This document shows, one piece after another, positions 1-7,823 of a stretch of DNA of 38,155 nt. A program made the position numbers and the translations under genes. The notes beneath the pieces were generated by a model. The model was not told the DNA's origin. It was given only the letters and a program-made list of their open reading frames with translations, and did no database searches. Within the stretch, counting starts at the first letter, position 1. Each line of letters opens with the position of its first letter. The stretch is from Fuerstiella sp. Its GTDB lineage: Bacteria > Planctomycetota > Planctomycetia > Planctomycetales > Planctomycetaceae. Location: NCBI GenBank assembly GCA_014238335.1, contig JABABI010000030.1, positions 1-38,155 on the forward strand, read 5' to 3'.

Positions 1-396
1 GCCACCTACGTGCTCGGCTACAAAGGTGCCACCCACGACATCGCCCACAAACGCCCGGTCAACTACTCTGGACGGTGGGACCAGTGGCGCGCCCAACAAC
101 ACGCCTATTTCCTCCAACGCCTGCGAGACACTCCGGAAGGCGACGGCAACATGCTCGATCGCACCCTCGTCCTTTGGGGTTCCGCCCACCCACACGCGTC
201 CCACAGCACCAAAAACTACCCAATCCAAATCGCCGGCGGCAGTCACCTCGGACTCGAGCACGGCTATCTGCACGAGTTTGTCGGCGCTAAGAAGGTCCCG
301 CTGACTAACCTGTTTGTCTCGATGCTCAATGCCGTAGATGTGCCCGTTGAAACATTCGCCGATAGTACAGGGCCAATGACTGAGGTACTCGGGTGA
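1..396 (+). CDS. DUF1552 family protein, C-terminal part (5' end outside window)
   Basis: The reading frame is open from base 1 and stops with TGA at 394-396; the first residues are ATYVLGYKG, so the true start lies upstream of the window. The text resembles the end of DUF1552 proteins, a family of exported planctomycete proteins of unknown function related to DUF1501/sulfatase-like folds. Visible family-like blocks are the QRLRDTPEGDGNMLDRT segment, LWGSAHPHASHSTKNYP, and a Gly/His-rich IAGGSHLGLEHG stretch followed by LTNLFVSMLNAVDVP. The second family member at 30564-31964 has matching blocks (SVPEGDGSMFDNIVLLYFPD, LGNWYTTILNAYGNP). DUF1552 genes usually sit next to DUF1592/1588 cytochrome genes, so such a partner probably lies just upstream. 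Biochemical function is not known. Confidence 0.85.
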   Translation, partial: ATYVLGYKGATHDIAHKRPVNYSGRWDQWRAQQHAYFLQRLRDTPEGDGNMLDRTLVLWGSAHPHASHSTKNYPIQIAGGSHLGLEHGYLHEFVGAKKVPLTNLFVSMLNAVDVPVETFADSTGPMTEVLG

Positions 397-1124
397 GGAA
401 CACACCAACATCGCAGCCGCCCGTGCCATTGCATCCAGCGACGGGAAAAATGGGGCCTGACCCAATAGTGTTCGGCACAGCAGTTGCATTGTATTGACAT
501 AACGCCGCGTGCAGGATGTTCGCCTGATGTTTTTGGGTGTTCGCGGATTGTCAATTGGTCAAATTGCAAGACAAGACGGTGCAGTGGCCACGTGAGGCAG
601 GATCATGCCCGTGTGGTCCAAAAACTCGAACGACCATCAAACTCTTTGACAATCAGTGATTCGAGGCGAACACGCTCCAGGCTGTGAGCCGAGCTGTTCG
701 CATGGGGGACCATTACAGTCGGTGTAGACGTCTCCTGCCCGAGGCGAGGATATATACCTTCATCGCAAACATTTGAGGTCCACAGGTCAGCTGGCAGTCC
801 GACGATGGTCGTCCTGAGGCAAGCTCCGCGCCCCTCACGGCATTCGATCTCAGGTTTCTCAGTGGCACACGGCTGACTCAAACGGCTTCGAATCCTTCTC
901 GAAAGACTTGGCCGTGGTGCCGGAAATCCAGGGGTGGTGAGCGGAAAAAATTTCGAAACGTGCCAAGCAGGCGGAGCCTTAAGCAAGAGAGAGAAGTGCT
1001 CAAGCGTAGGCCAGAGGGAGCGAGGCGGAGCCGCGACCGAGGTGCCGAAGTGTCGGACGGAGCGGGCGGGTAAACGTTAAGGTTGCATCACCCCACCACC
1101 TGCGGCACTTGGTCGGCTGTTATT
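397..1124. other. Gene-poor debris region with an IS end fragment
   Basis: This lies between the DUF1552 stop and the small doubtful ORF at 1125-1400. The only recognisable content is a fragment of the local IS family at about 611-870, annotated separately. The stretch about 975-1075 is purine-rich on the plus strand and carries several short GGAGC/GGCGGAG-like words; I could not assign it. The reverse-strand ORF here (603-986) reads through the IS fragment and has no family resemblance, so I do not call it. Confidence 0.5.
611..870 (-). mobile_element. Left-end fragment of the local integrase-core IS (copy 4)
   Basis: The segment from TGGTCCAAAAACTCGAACGA through CTCTTTGACAATCAG, the CCCGAGGCGAGGA block and TCCACAGGTCAGCTGGCAG aligns base for base, with scattered substitutions, to the left (3' of transposase) end of IS copy 2 at 11101-11290. 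A weak match to the transposase C-terminal codons (GGCATTCGATCTC against GGCATTCAATTGT in copy 2) follows at about 835-850. No transposase body or right terminal inverted repeat remains, so this is a fossil left by deletion. Confidence 0.65.
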
Positions 1125-1400
1125 TCAGCGACTAACCAACGCACCGCCCGGTACTTCGGAATCGTCGCAGTCGTCTACCAGGATCAGCTCGAAACCGTGA
1201 CTGTTCGGCAACGGGTCCCACTTCGCCCAGGTGCCGTCGTCCAGTTTTTCATAGAACGCATCCTCGGTCGGATCGTGGCGGTACGTTCCACAAAGCGAAT
1301 CAAATTCTGGTAGTCGATTCGCGTACAAATATTGGTTCTTGGTCAGTAACAGACACGCCGTTCCCCTTGCATTTTCAAACCTCTGGCAGTCGCACCGCAC
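1125..1400 (-). CDS. Doubtful small hypothetical ORF
   Basis: A 91-codon frame with a GTG start at 1400 and TGA at 1125-1127. Its translation contains natural-looking acidic/aromatic text (DDGTWAKWDPLPNSHGFELI, LVDDCDD), which argues for a coding origin, but I recognise no domain. The frame stays open upstream into the tail of the TPR gene (stop at 1445-1447) and there is no clear ribosome binding site, so it may be the surviving 3' part of a broken gene. No signal peptide or membrane segment is visible. Genuine coding status is uncertain. Confidence 0.3.
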   Translation of the reverse strand: MRCDCQRFENARGTACLLLTKNQYLYANRLPEFDSLCGTYRHDPTEDAFYEKLDDGTWAKWDPLPNSHGFELILVDDCDDSEVPGGALVSR

Positions 1401-1444
1401 TGGATCGAACCGAGGGGAACATTTGCGATCGGCAGGAACGGGCT

Positions 1445-4231
1445 CTACTGCTTCTCCCCCTGCTGCTGGCAGTACTTGAGGTTGCTTTTGAGAGTGCCGT
1501 CATTCGGGAACTGCTTGAGTGCCTGATCGTAGACTTTAATCGCCTCGGCCCATTCTTTGCGGTCGATGTGTGTTCCGGCCCAAGTGTTCCATGTTGCTGC
1601 CGCGTTGCGAGTCAGATGACTGTCTTTGGGGCGTGACTTCAGTCCCTGCGAATAGACGGCAAGCGTCTGTGTCCATTCCTTCTTTTGCGAGTGCGTTCGA
1701 GCCCAGATGTCGCACACGATGCGCACCAGTCGCTGATGGCCCATGTCATCGAGGAGGCTGCGACAGCGGTCGGCGGCGGCCAGAGCCTTCGCATGCTCGC
1801 CGTCCTTCTGATGCTGTTCCAGCACCGTCTGGACGTACAGCATCGACGCTTTACCAATCTCGCGAACGTCCGGCCGCTTTTTCTGCCAGGCAGCAATCTG
1901 CTTCTCTGCCGCCGCGGGGCCATCAGATTTCAGTGTCGTCAGCGCCAGTTGCTGCACGCAGTAGCCGATTTTCCGAGCGAAGGTGCTGTTGTTGATGCCA
2001 CTGTCGAGTGCCAGCACGTAAACATCCACCGCTTTCGACCACTCAGCTTTTTCGCGAAACGTACCGGCCCACAGGTCCCACGTGCCCCGCAGGTTGTTAT
2101 CCAGATGACTGTCGTCGGCGAGAGTCTTCAGACCGTTTGTGTAAACAGCGATCGCCCCTTCCCACTGTTTTGCCTCAACCAGAGCCCCGGCCTGCTGATC
2201 GAAGATCATGCGGCGCAGATCACGCGCCGTGTCTTTCGAGAGCAGTCCGGCTGTTCGATCCACCAAAGCAAGCGCCTCGTCCGACTTTTTGTCGGCGATC
2301 AACGTCTCTGAAGTGCGGCCGATGAAGCTGTCGATGACCTTCCGCGTCGGCTCGACTTTGCGGAATCGCGTATTCAGTTCGTTCAAGAGTTTTTCGGCCG
2401 CAGCCAGTCCGTTCGACTTCTGCGTCTCGATCAGCCACTCCTGCATTACATATGCCGTTTTGTCAGAGAACTTCCGGTCGTCAGGCTCGGCCCGCATCGC
2501 TCTGGTGAGGACGTCTGCCGCGGCGACAAAGTCTTTCTCTTTGAGTTCTGCGTCCGTCCAGCGGTGATAAACACTCTTGCGCCAGCTGCGCAGGTCTTTG
2601 CGAGCCACTTCCGTGACGGACGTCAGACCTTCTGACGCCAGTGCGAGCGTTTCCGTCCACTTCTCTGTCTCGGCCAGTTTTTCGCCCGGGTGCATGAAGA
2701 CGTAAGCCTGCATCTGATCAAAACCGTCGTCGGGCGCGACCTTCGCAGCTTTGCGCAGAACAGTCAGAGCCGATTCGCGGCGGTTCCCTTCAATCTCGGC
2801 GAGTGCCCACTGTTGCCAGGCGACCTTGCGGTTATGCAGCAGTGACTGGTCTTCAGGTGCCAGCCTCAGGCCGGTCGACACAACAGCGACAGCCTGCTCG
2901 AACTGGCCGTCCTCGGCAAGTTCCCGGCTCCAGTTGGCGAAGACACCGAGTACGTTCTGAATCGCCGACGTCAGCTCGGGATCAAGGCTCAACGCGCGGA
3001 AGAAGTCGGCCAGCGCTTCCGGGTAGTCCTTTTCCTGAGTGTGAAAGACGCCGTGGTTGTAACACGTCAGCGCGAACAAACCGGTGTCGCTGACTTCACG
3101 TCGTTTGTCGGCATGGCGGTCCGGGATGTAGCGGAATCCGGTCTGATCCTTGAACCGTTCCAGAATCCGCGGGTCTCGCGTGGGATTGAAGCCCAGAGCG
3201 TTTGTCGTCTCCACGTCGGCATGCTTCGAACCGACGTACAGAATTGAGAACGCATGATCGGGCACTTCGATCGCCCGCAGGTCGAGCCCCAGTCGTCGCC
3301 CGACAATGTTGTACAGCGTTGCCGATGAGACGCAGTTGAACCGGCCGGTCTCGAGGACTGTCGTCAGATCGGTCTGCTTTTCTTCGTAGCCGACGGACAT
3401 GGCGTTGTCATGCAGCCACTTCAGCAGCCCCTCGGCTCTTGCGTACGGCGTTTCTTCGTCCTCAATGGCGGTCTTGGCTCCAGCCGTCAGCTCGTCGATC
3501 TGTTTCAAGAAAAATCGACGCTTTTCAGCATCGACGACCCCGCTGCTGACAAGTGCCGCTTCCGCGAACGACCAGTCATTGAGTTTGCCGTCGGCGGCGT
3601 CCTGGTACAGCGACCGTTCGTCATCACTAATCGTGACCTGCACGGACTTCTGAACTTCGGACAGCACGCTGAAGGCCTTCGCAGGCGCCTCTTTGAATGC
3701 ATAACGCGACTGCGGCGGTCCCGCCTGGCCGCGAAGGTCGATCTCGAATACGGGAACGACCGTGGTCTCGGCCGGAGTCGTCAGCCGTACGAGAATCCAC
3801 TGAGCGGCACCGCCCGGCAGCTTCAGAGACTGCGGCTGATCGGTTGCCTTCAGCACAAACGACCGAACCGTCTGAAATCCCGACTGACCCGACAGAGTGG
3901 AGACGAGTACTTCCACGCGGGGCAACTGCTTTGCTGTCAGACGCCTCGCGTCCGCCGTCACAACCAGTTCGTCGCATGTGACAGTTACCGGCACCCGCCA
4001 GGTCAGGTCGAGCGGGATGCCCGGTTCAAGTTTGAATTCGATAGACCGGTCGGACTTACCGTCGTGTAGAACGGTCAGACTCGAAGCTTTCAGGCTCGAG
4101 TCCGATTTTTCGACGATCCTCGTATTCTTTCCCTGCAGCAGGCTGACCGTTGCGGTTTCATCCGCAGCACGGCTGATCGGGTTCGAAACAGTCAGCAGGC
4201 AACAGATACTGAGGACTTTCAGAGTGTCCAT
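1445..4231 (-). CDS. Secreted TPR protein with transglutaminase-like domain
   Basis: About 928 residues. I prefer the ATG at 4231 because GGGAG sits 5 bases upstream and it yields a signal peptide (MDTLKVLSICCLLTV...SRAADE); the longer frame to 4279 would bury that peptide. Residues ~30-170 look like a beta-rich region. Around residues 290-350 is a transglutaminase-like/SirB1-like block with RFNCVSSATLY (Cys), then PDHAFSIL (Asp-His), plausible Cys-His-Asp elements. From about residue 390 onward there are repeated TPR-like helical hairpins (for example NHGVFHTQEKDYPEALADFF, and later AWVEAKQW/EWTQTLAVYSQG-type units). Related secreted TPR-transglutaminase-like proteins occur in planctomycetes; the role may be scaffolding or cross-linking of surface proteins, which is inference. 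It appears monocistronic; a hairpin lies just upstream at 4284-4306. Confidence 0.8.
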   Translation of the reverse strand: MDTLKVLSICCLLTVSNPISRAADETATVSLLQGKNTRIVEKSDSSLKASSLTVLHDGKSDRSIEFKLEPGIPLDLTWRVPVTVTCDELVVTADARRLTAKQLPRVEVLVSTLSGQSGFQTVRSFVLKATDQPQSLKLPGGAAQWILVRLTTPAETTVVPVFEIDLRGQAGPPQSRYAFKEAPAKAFSVLSEVQKSVQVTISDDERSLYQDAADGKLNDWSFAEAALVSSGVVDAEKRRFFLKQIDELTAGAKTAIEDEETPYARAEGLLKWLHDNAMSVGYEEKQTDLTTVLETGRFNCVSSATLYNIVGRRLGLDLRAIEVPDHAFSILYVGSKHADVETTNALGFNPTRDPRILERFKDQTGFRYIPDRHADKRREVSDTGLFALTCYNHGVFHTQEKDYPEALADFFRALSLDPELTSAIQNVLGVFANWSRELAEDGQFEQAVAVVSTGLRLAPEDQSLLHNRKVAWQQWALAEIEGNRRESALTVLRKAAKVAPDDGFDQMQAYVFMHPGEKLAETEKWTETLALASEGLTSVTEVARKDLRSWRKSVYHRWTDAELKEKDFVAAADVLTRAMRAEPDDRKFSDKTAYVMQEWLIETQKSNGLAAAEKLLNELNTRFRKVEPTRKVIDSFIGRTSETLIADKKSDEALALVDRTAGLLSKDTARDLRRMIFDQQAGALVEAKQWEGAIAVYTNGLKTLADDSHLDNNLRGTWDLWAGTFREKAEWSKAVDVYVLALDSGINNSTFARKIGYCVQQLALTTLKSDGPAAAEKQIAAWQKKRPDVREIGKASMLYVQTVLEQHQKDGEHAKALAAADRCRSLLDDMGHQRLVRIVCDIWARTHSQKKEWTQTLAVYSQGLKSRPKDSHLTRNAAATWNTWAGTHIDRKEWAEAIKVYDQALKQFPNDGTLKSNLKYCQQQGEKQ

Positions 4232-4283
4232 CGCAACTCCCGTGAGGCAGAACAGGTGTGTTTGAAACCGTGTCGTCATACCA

Positions 4284-4306
4284 GATACCGCCGTTGGGGC
4301 GGTATC
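4284..4306. other. Perfect 9-bp inverted repeat upstream of the TPR gene
   Basis: GATACCGCC and GGCGGTATC are separated by GTTGG. On the plus strand it is followed by TTTC; on the minus strand it lies about 53 bases before the TPR start. It could be a weak terminator for plus-strand transcription, a 5'-UTR hairpin of the TPR mRNA, or an operator. No long T-run is present, so the assignment stays open. Confidence 0.45.
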
Positions 4307-4371
4307 TTTCAGAGAATCTCAGTATATCCGGAAAACTTGTCTCCAGCGTACAAAGCCTGCGCTGTCAGTAT

Positions 4372-5004
4372 TCAGCCACTGCAGCAGCCCTGAACCGGCT
4401 TGAATACCATGAACGAGGTGCGGATGCATCTGGACTTTTCGGCACGAGTTCTCAGCACCATGGCTTCGGTAGATCCCTTTACCTCTTCGCATGGTTCCCG
4501 TGTGGCGGGAACCATATGCCATCGGCAAGAATATTCCACACAGAAGGTGAAAGAGATTTGCGAGCCCCACATTGCAGAACAGACCGGCATCACGGTTCGG
4601 TCGATGTGTCGAGGTCGTGCCAAGAGAAGGTCAGTCGTGCTGCGTGGACGCAGTGAAATTCGGCGAACACACGACTGGGTCACGTCGATTTCTACGGTGC
4701 AGTTCGCCGGCGCCGGCAGCACACACACGTGGCAGTTGCGTTCCCGATTCGTCTTCAGTCGCAGTTCTCGGGCCTGCAACTTCGCTGCTGCCAGTTGCTT
4801 CGGAATGTCGTCTCCCGTTTCGAAGTACATTTCGTCCGGTGTCTGCCCCTTGGAGACCACATCCGTTCGAGCCTGCTTCAACCAACCCCGAGCGGTCGAA
4901 CGTGGAACGCCATGTCGAGTGGCCAGGTCGAGGTCGCCAGTTGTTTGTATCAGTTCTCGGAGACGATGGTCGTACTGCTTCTGCTCACGGTTCTTGTCTG
5001 ACAT
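4372..5004 (-). pseudogene. Truncated transposase, N-terminal HTH part only
   Basis: The ATG at 5004 opens a frame whose first ~90 residues look like a helix-turn-helix transposase N-terminus: YDHRLRELIQTTGDLDLATR, then GVPRSTARGWLKQA, typical of planctomycete integrase-type transposases that recognise DNA through this HTH. After residue ~90 (LRLKTNRERNCH) the translation turns into Cys/Arg/Ser-rich text without resemblance to a DDE catalytic domain, and no aspartate/glutamate triad region is found nearby. I read this as an element whose catalytic half has been lost by deletion or replaced by unrelated sequence; the remaining frame to 4372 is probably not functional. It is a different family from the IS copies at 8761-12311. 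Confidence 0.6.
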
Positions 5005-5123
5005 ACCAAAAATGTCATGTCAGATTGGTTCTACCGAAAGTCAAGTCGGCCACAGACCGCTGGAGTGACGAAAACTCGCACAGTCAACGCCCGAATGCTG
5101 TGGTAAACAGCACGGTTGACATA

Positions 5124-5153
5124 AAACGCCGAGCGCGAGAGTGCCCGGCGTTT
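5124..5153 (-). terminator. Hairpin, probable terminator of the lipoprotein gene
   Basis: AAACGCCG and CGGCGTTT form an 8-bp stem with a 14-base loop, 57 bases beyond the lipoprotein stop on the minus strand, where the stem ends in TTTT. A second short inverted repeat, GTCAAAC-ggt-GTTTGAC (5184-5200), lies between it and the stop. The short T-run makes this a moderate terminator call. Confidence 0.5.
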
Positions 5154-5209
5154 GTTCATGCGCGTCACCCAACCCCACAACACGTCAAACGGTGTTTGAC
5201 AAGTCAGGC

Positions 5210-6037
5210 TTAGTCTGCGGATGTTGCGTCTTCCGAATTGGCAATTTGAATGGACGACACGATATCAGGAAACGTGGCGCGGATTCGACTCAATGCATGC
5301 TTCCGAAATCTGGCGTCGTACTTGACGTCGTCAGTGACGGAGTAACCTGCCATCGCGTCAAATTCCGAATCGTAAGGGTCTTTGTGCCATCCCCTGATGC
5401 GTCTTCCGGTTGTTGTTCCGGTTGACCCTTGCGTCGGCGGTGCTTCCGGAGGAATTTCCTCGTACTCCACATTCGCACCAATGCCCATCTGGACATTGAT
5501 AAAGGCTTCGCGCTGTCCCGTCGGTCCGGTCTCAACGGCATCCACACGCATTTCGTACCAGCCAGCGTCCAGCGGAATCACACATCGGCCAACGTAGCGA
5601 TAGCCCATAGAATTTTCGACCGTGTCTTTGGTCAGAAAATAAGCGGCACCGTGACCGTCGACCATGATGGTATCGACCTGGACAATTCCTCCCTTCTCTG
5701 CCGCCGCAAGCTTTCGTATCGATTGTCTTAATGCATCAACATCATCAAGCGGCAGTTGCGACTCGCTTTCGTGATAGGTCAATGTGTAAGTGTTTCCGGG
5801 TCCCCCCGCCCACATGATGTGATCATCCATGGAATTCTTCACCGTCCAGTCGGCGGCTGCCCCAAGCGTCACCCGCTTCAGGACGGTGTTCCCGGCATGC
5901 GACAACGCGCCCGCGGTGGCCTCGACCTGCGGACTGGTCGAAGTTGAGTGATTGAGCGTTTGTTGGGGTTCGTCTGCCGGACAGCCGCACAACACGATCA
6001 GCCAAATTGCCGCCACCACCGCATTCAACACGGCCAT
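5210..6037 (-). CDS. Hypothetical lipoprotein
   Basis: About 275 residues from the ATG at 6037. The N-terminus MAVLNAVVAAIWLIVLCGC is hydrophobic with a lipobox-like L-C-G-C (Cys19), predicting lipid attachment and export; unusually there is no Lys/Arg before the hydrophobic core. The mature part has a Thr/Ser-rich linker, then a domain with WTVKNSMDDHIMWAGG, GGIVQVDTIMVDGHGAAYFL and WYEMRVDAVETG, which suggests a small beta-rich globular domain; I do not recognise the family. The start codon overlaps in antisense the repeat region of the divergent toxin-like gene, and an in-frame stop lies a short way upstream (about 22 codons), so the original basic N-region may have been lost. Function unknown. 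Confidence 0.65.
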   Translation of the reverse strand: MAVLNAVVAAIWLIVLCGCPADEPQQTLNHSTSTSPQVEATAGALSHAGNTVLKRVTLGAAADWTVKNSMDDHIMWAGGPGNTYTLTYHESESQLPLDDVDALRQSIRKLAAAEKGGIVQVDTIMVDGHGAAYFLTKDTVENSMGYRYVGRCVIPLDAGWYEMRVDAVETGPTGQREAFINVQMGIGANVEYEEIPPEAPPTQGSTGTTTGRRIRGWHKDPYDSEFDAMAGYSVTDDVKYDARFRKHALSRIRATFPDIVSSIQIANSEDATSAD

Positions 6038-7823
6038 GGATGCTGCGGACGCCACATGGACTTCAGCCGTCGATGGAGCGATTGCAACTTACAACTCGAA
6101 CGTGGACATTGCAGACGTAGCGTACAACTCCGCAATGAGCACCGCCGTTGCCGCATACGACAGCGCGGTTGATGGCGCCGATGCCGCGTATGACTCGGCT
6201 GTCGCCACGGCGAACGCTGCTTACCAAAGTTCGGTAAGTGCAGCCGTTACGGCATTCTACGCGACTGTTGATCCGGCTTTTCAGGCCGCCATGGATGCGG
6301 ACACGGCCGCCAGTGATGCCATGATAAACTACGAGATGGTCAGCATGGATCCGATGGCCACAGCCACCGATGTCGCGGATGCAGCAGCGGCGCTGGCCAC
6401 TGCCGAGGCTGACGCAGCGAGCGCATGGGCGGCGGCCAGCGCTGCATGGGTCTCATACGATGCAACATACACTTCAGCGCTCGCCACTTACGATGCGGCG
6501 GAGGCAGCGGCATGGGACACGGCCGAGGCGACGGCATCGACGACCTTCGACACAGACATGGCCACTGCGGAAGCTGCATGGGTTGCTGCTGAAACGGCGG
6601 CGAGGGCTACGTATGACGCCGACACCAACGCGGCAGATGCGGCTTGGATTGCTGCGGAAGCTACTGCCTGGGCAACGTTTGAAAGTGCCGAAGCAGCAGC
6701 GAATGCTGCCTGGGATGCTGCGGAGATGGCTGCATGGACAACCTACGATGCTGCAATGATTGCCGCCGTTGCTGCTTGGGACGCTACTGAAGCAACCGCG
6801 TCGGCGACCTATGCTGCCGATGTGGACGCTGCTTACGCAGCATGGGAAGCCACTGAAGCAGCGGAATGGGCCGCGTACTTAGCCGCAGAACAAGCAGCCA
6901 ACACTGCATGGGATGTGGCGCTTGCCGCCGCAGAGGCGGCATATCAGTCGGCCTACACAGCTGCTAATGCGGCGTGGGTCATTGCTGAGGAAGCCGCCTG
7001 GGTTACCTATGAAGCAGATATGGCGGCAGCCGGCACAGCGTACCTAGCAGCGGAAGCGGCCGCATGGGCGGCATTCGAAGCATGTGCCTACACGATCTAC
7101 TTGTCATCCTCGACCGCTACAGCGGCAGCATCGTCGACCGCATATTCATCAGCCTCCGATTCGAGTGGTGGCGGCTTCCTGGACTGGCTCCAGGGCAGTT
7201 TGGACGTCGCCGGACTGACGCCGGGACTCGGCATTGTACCCGACGGCCTCAATACGGTAATCTCCTTAGGTCGGGGAAACTGGGGTGAAGCGGCGCTGAA
7301 CGCGGCAGCGATGGTTCCCATTGCTGGTCAAGTGACGAAGGGCGGCCAGCTCGTCAACAAGGGCCGAAAGGCTCTCAATGCCGCCGACGCTGCGGCTGAC
7401 ACCGCCAGAGCTGCAGAAAAAGCCGCCGCCGCTAAAAAGGCCGCCGATGCCGCCGCCAAAAAGGCGAAACGAGTTGCCCCACGGGCGAAGATCTCCACCA
7501 TCAACGGTCGGAAGCCGATCAACAGTAAATACGCTGGGGGGACGCATCCATCGGGAGTTCGGTTTAAGGACACTGGTTTCCCTGATTTTACTCCACATTC
7601 CAAGGCCCAAGTTAAGCTTGATGGACTAACAGGGAACCCTCGTATTGACAATAAACTTGCCAATCAAGCTGCCGGTTTTGGCAACTCGACTAAGGCACCA
7701 AAAGGCTTTGTGTGGCACCACGTTGAGGATGGTCGAACAATGCAACTCGTGCCGGAAGGTATACACAACGCAACTCGTCACACCGGTGGTGCCGCAGTGA
7801 TCCGTAATGGAGGTTTTGACTAA
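5952..7823 (+). CDS. Hendecad-repeat polymorphic toxin with C-terminal WHH (HNH-type) nuclease domain
   Basis: A 623-codon frame ending in TAA at 7821-7823. Residues ~23-110 are eight near-perfect 11-residue repeats (for example AAYDSAVDGAD, AAYDSAVATAN). Residues 164-378 are nine full 22-residue units plus a partial one, each made of two hendecads of the type AAWxAAExAAW then xTYxAAxxAAx, with an aromatic at position 3 of each 11-mer: a long helical or right-handed coiled-coil stalk. A Ser-rich linker follows, then a Gly/Pro hydrophobic segment (LTPGLGIVPDGLNTVISLGR, then AALNAAAMVPIAG) like the pre-toxin regions of polymorphic toxins, a Lys/Ala linker, and a C-terminal domain with W588-H-H, MQLVPEGIH and RHTGG. 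That pattern fits WHH-type HNH/Endo VII nucleases, so DNA cleavage is the expected activity. A one-base overlap with the SUKH gene supports a toxin/immunity pair. There is no signal peptide and no good ribosome site at TTG 5952 or ATG 6036, and the repeats begin before that ATG, so the 5' end may be truncated. Confidence 0.75.
   Translation: MSVCWGSSAGQPHNTISQIAATTAFNTAMDAADATWTSAVDGAIATYNSNVDIADVAYNSAMSTAVAAYDSAVDGADAAYDSAVATANAAYQSSVSAAVTAFYATVDPAFQAAMDADTAASDAMINYEMVSMDPMATATDVADAAAALATAEADAASAWAAASAAWVSYDATYTSALATYDAAEAAAWDTAEATASTTFDTDMATAEAAWVAAETAARATYDADTNAADAAWIAAEATAWATFESAEAAANAAWDAAEMAAWTTYDAAMIAAVAAWDATEATASATYAADVDAAYAAWEATEAAEWAAYLAAEQAANTAWDVALAAAEAAYQSAYTAANAAWVIAEEAAWVTYEADMAAAGTAYLAAEAAAWAAFEACAYTIYLSSSTATAAASSTAYSSASDSSGGGFLDWLQGSLDVAGLTPGLGIVPDGLNTVISLGRGNWGEAALNAAAMVPIAGQVTKGGQLVNKGRKALNAADAAADTARAAEKAAAAKKAADAAAKKAKRVAPRAKISTINGRKPINSKYAGGTHPSGVRFKDTGFPDFTPHSKAQVKLDGLTGNPRIDNKLANQAAGFGNSTKAPKGFVWHHVEDGRTMQLVPEGIHNATRHTGGAAVIRNGGFD
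6018..7085 (+). repeat. In-gene hendecad (33-bp) and double-hendecad (66-bp) repeat tract
   Basis: Protein residues 23-110 are encoded by eight consecutive 33-base units; residues 164-378 by nine 66-base units plus a 51-base remainder. The repeats are conserved as protein (Ala at most sites, Trp/Tyr/Phe at position 3 of each unit) but their codons vary, so the DNA repeats are degenerate. Residues 111-163 between the blocks are Ala/Asp/Met-rich without strict register. Confidence 0.85.

Noticed and set aside
603..986. 127-codon minus-strand ORF
   Set aside because: It runs across an IS end fragment and intergenic debris and shows no protein-like pattern beyond chance.
3410..4069. 219-codon plus-strand ORF
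   Set aside because: It is antisense to the TPR/transglutaminase-like gene and mirrors its codon bias.
6340..6579. Minus-strand ORF within the repeat tract
   Set aside because: Its Pro/Gln/Arg-rich text is the antisense by-product of Ala-rich plus-strand codons.
5952..7085. Ice-binding or silk-like structural protein for the Ala-rich repeats
   Set aside because: The C-terminal nuclease motif and the coupled SUKH gene explain the ORF better as a toxin stalk, and the repeat lacks Thr-x-Thr or Gly-Ala sheet patterns.
6018..7085. CRISPR-like or tandem DNA repeat array
   Set aside because: The periodicity is at protein level within one ORF; the DNA units are degenerate with no constant repeat and no spacers.
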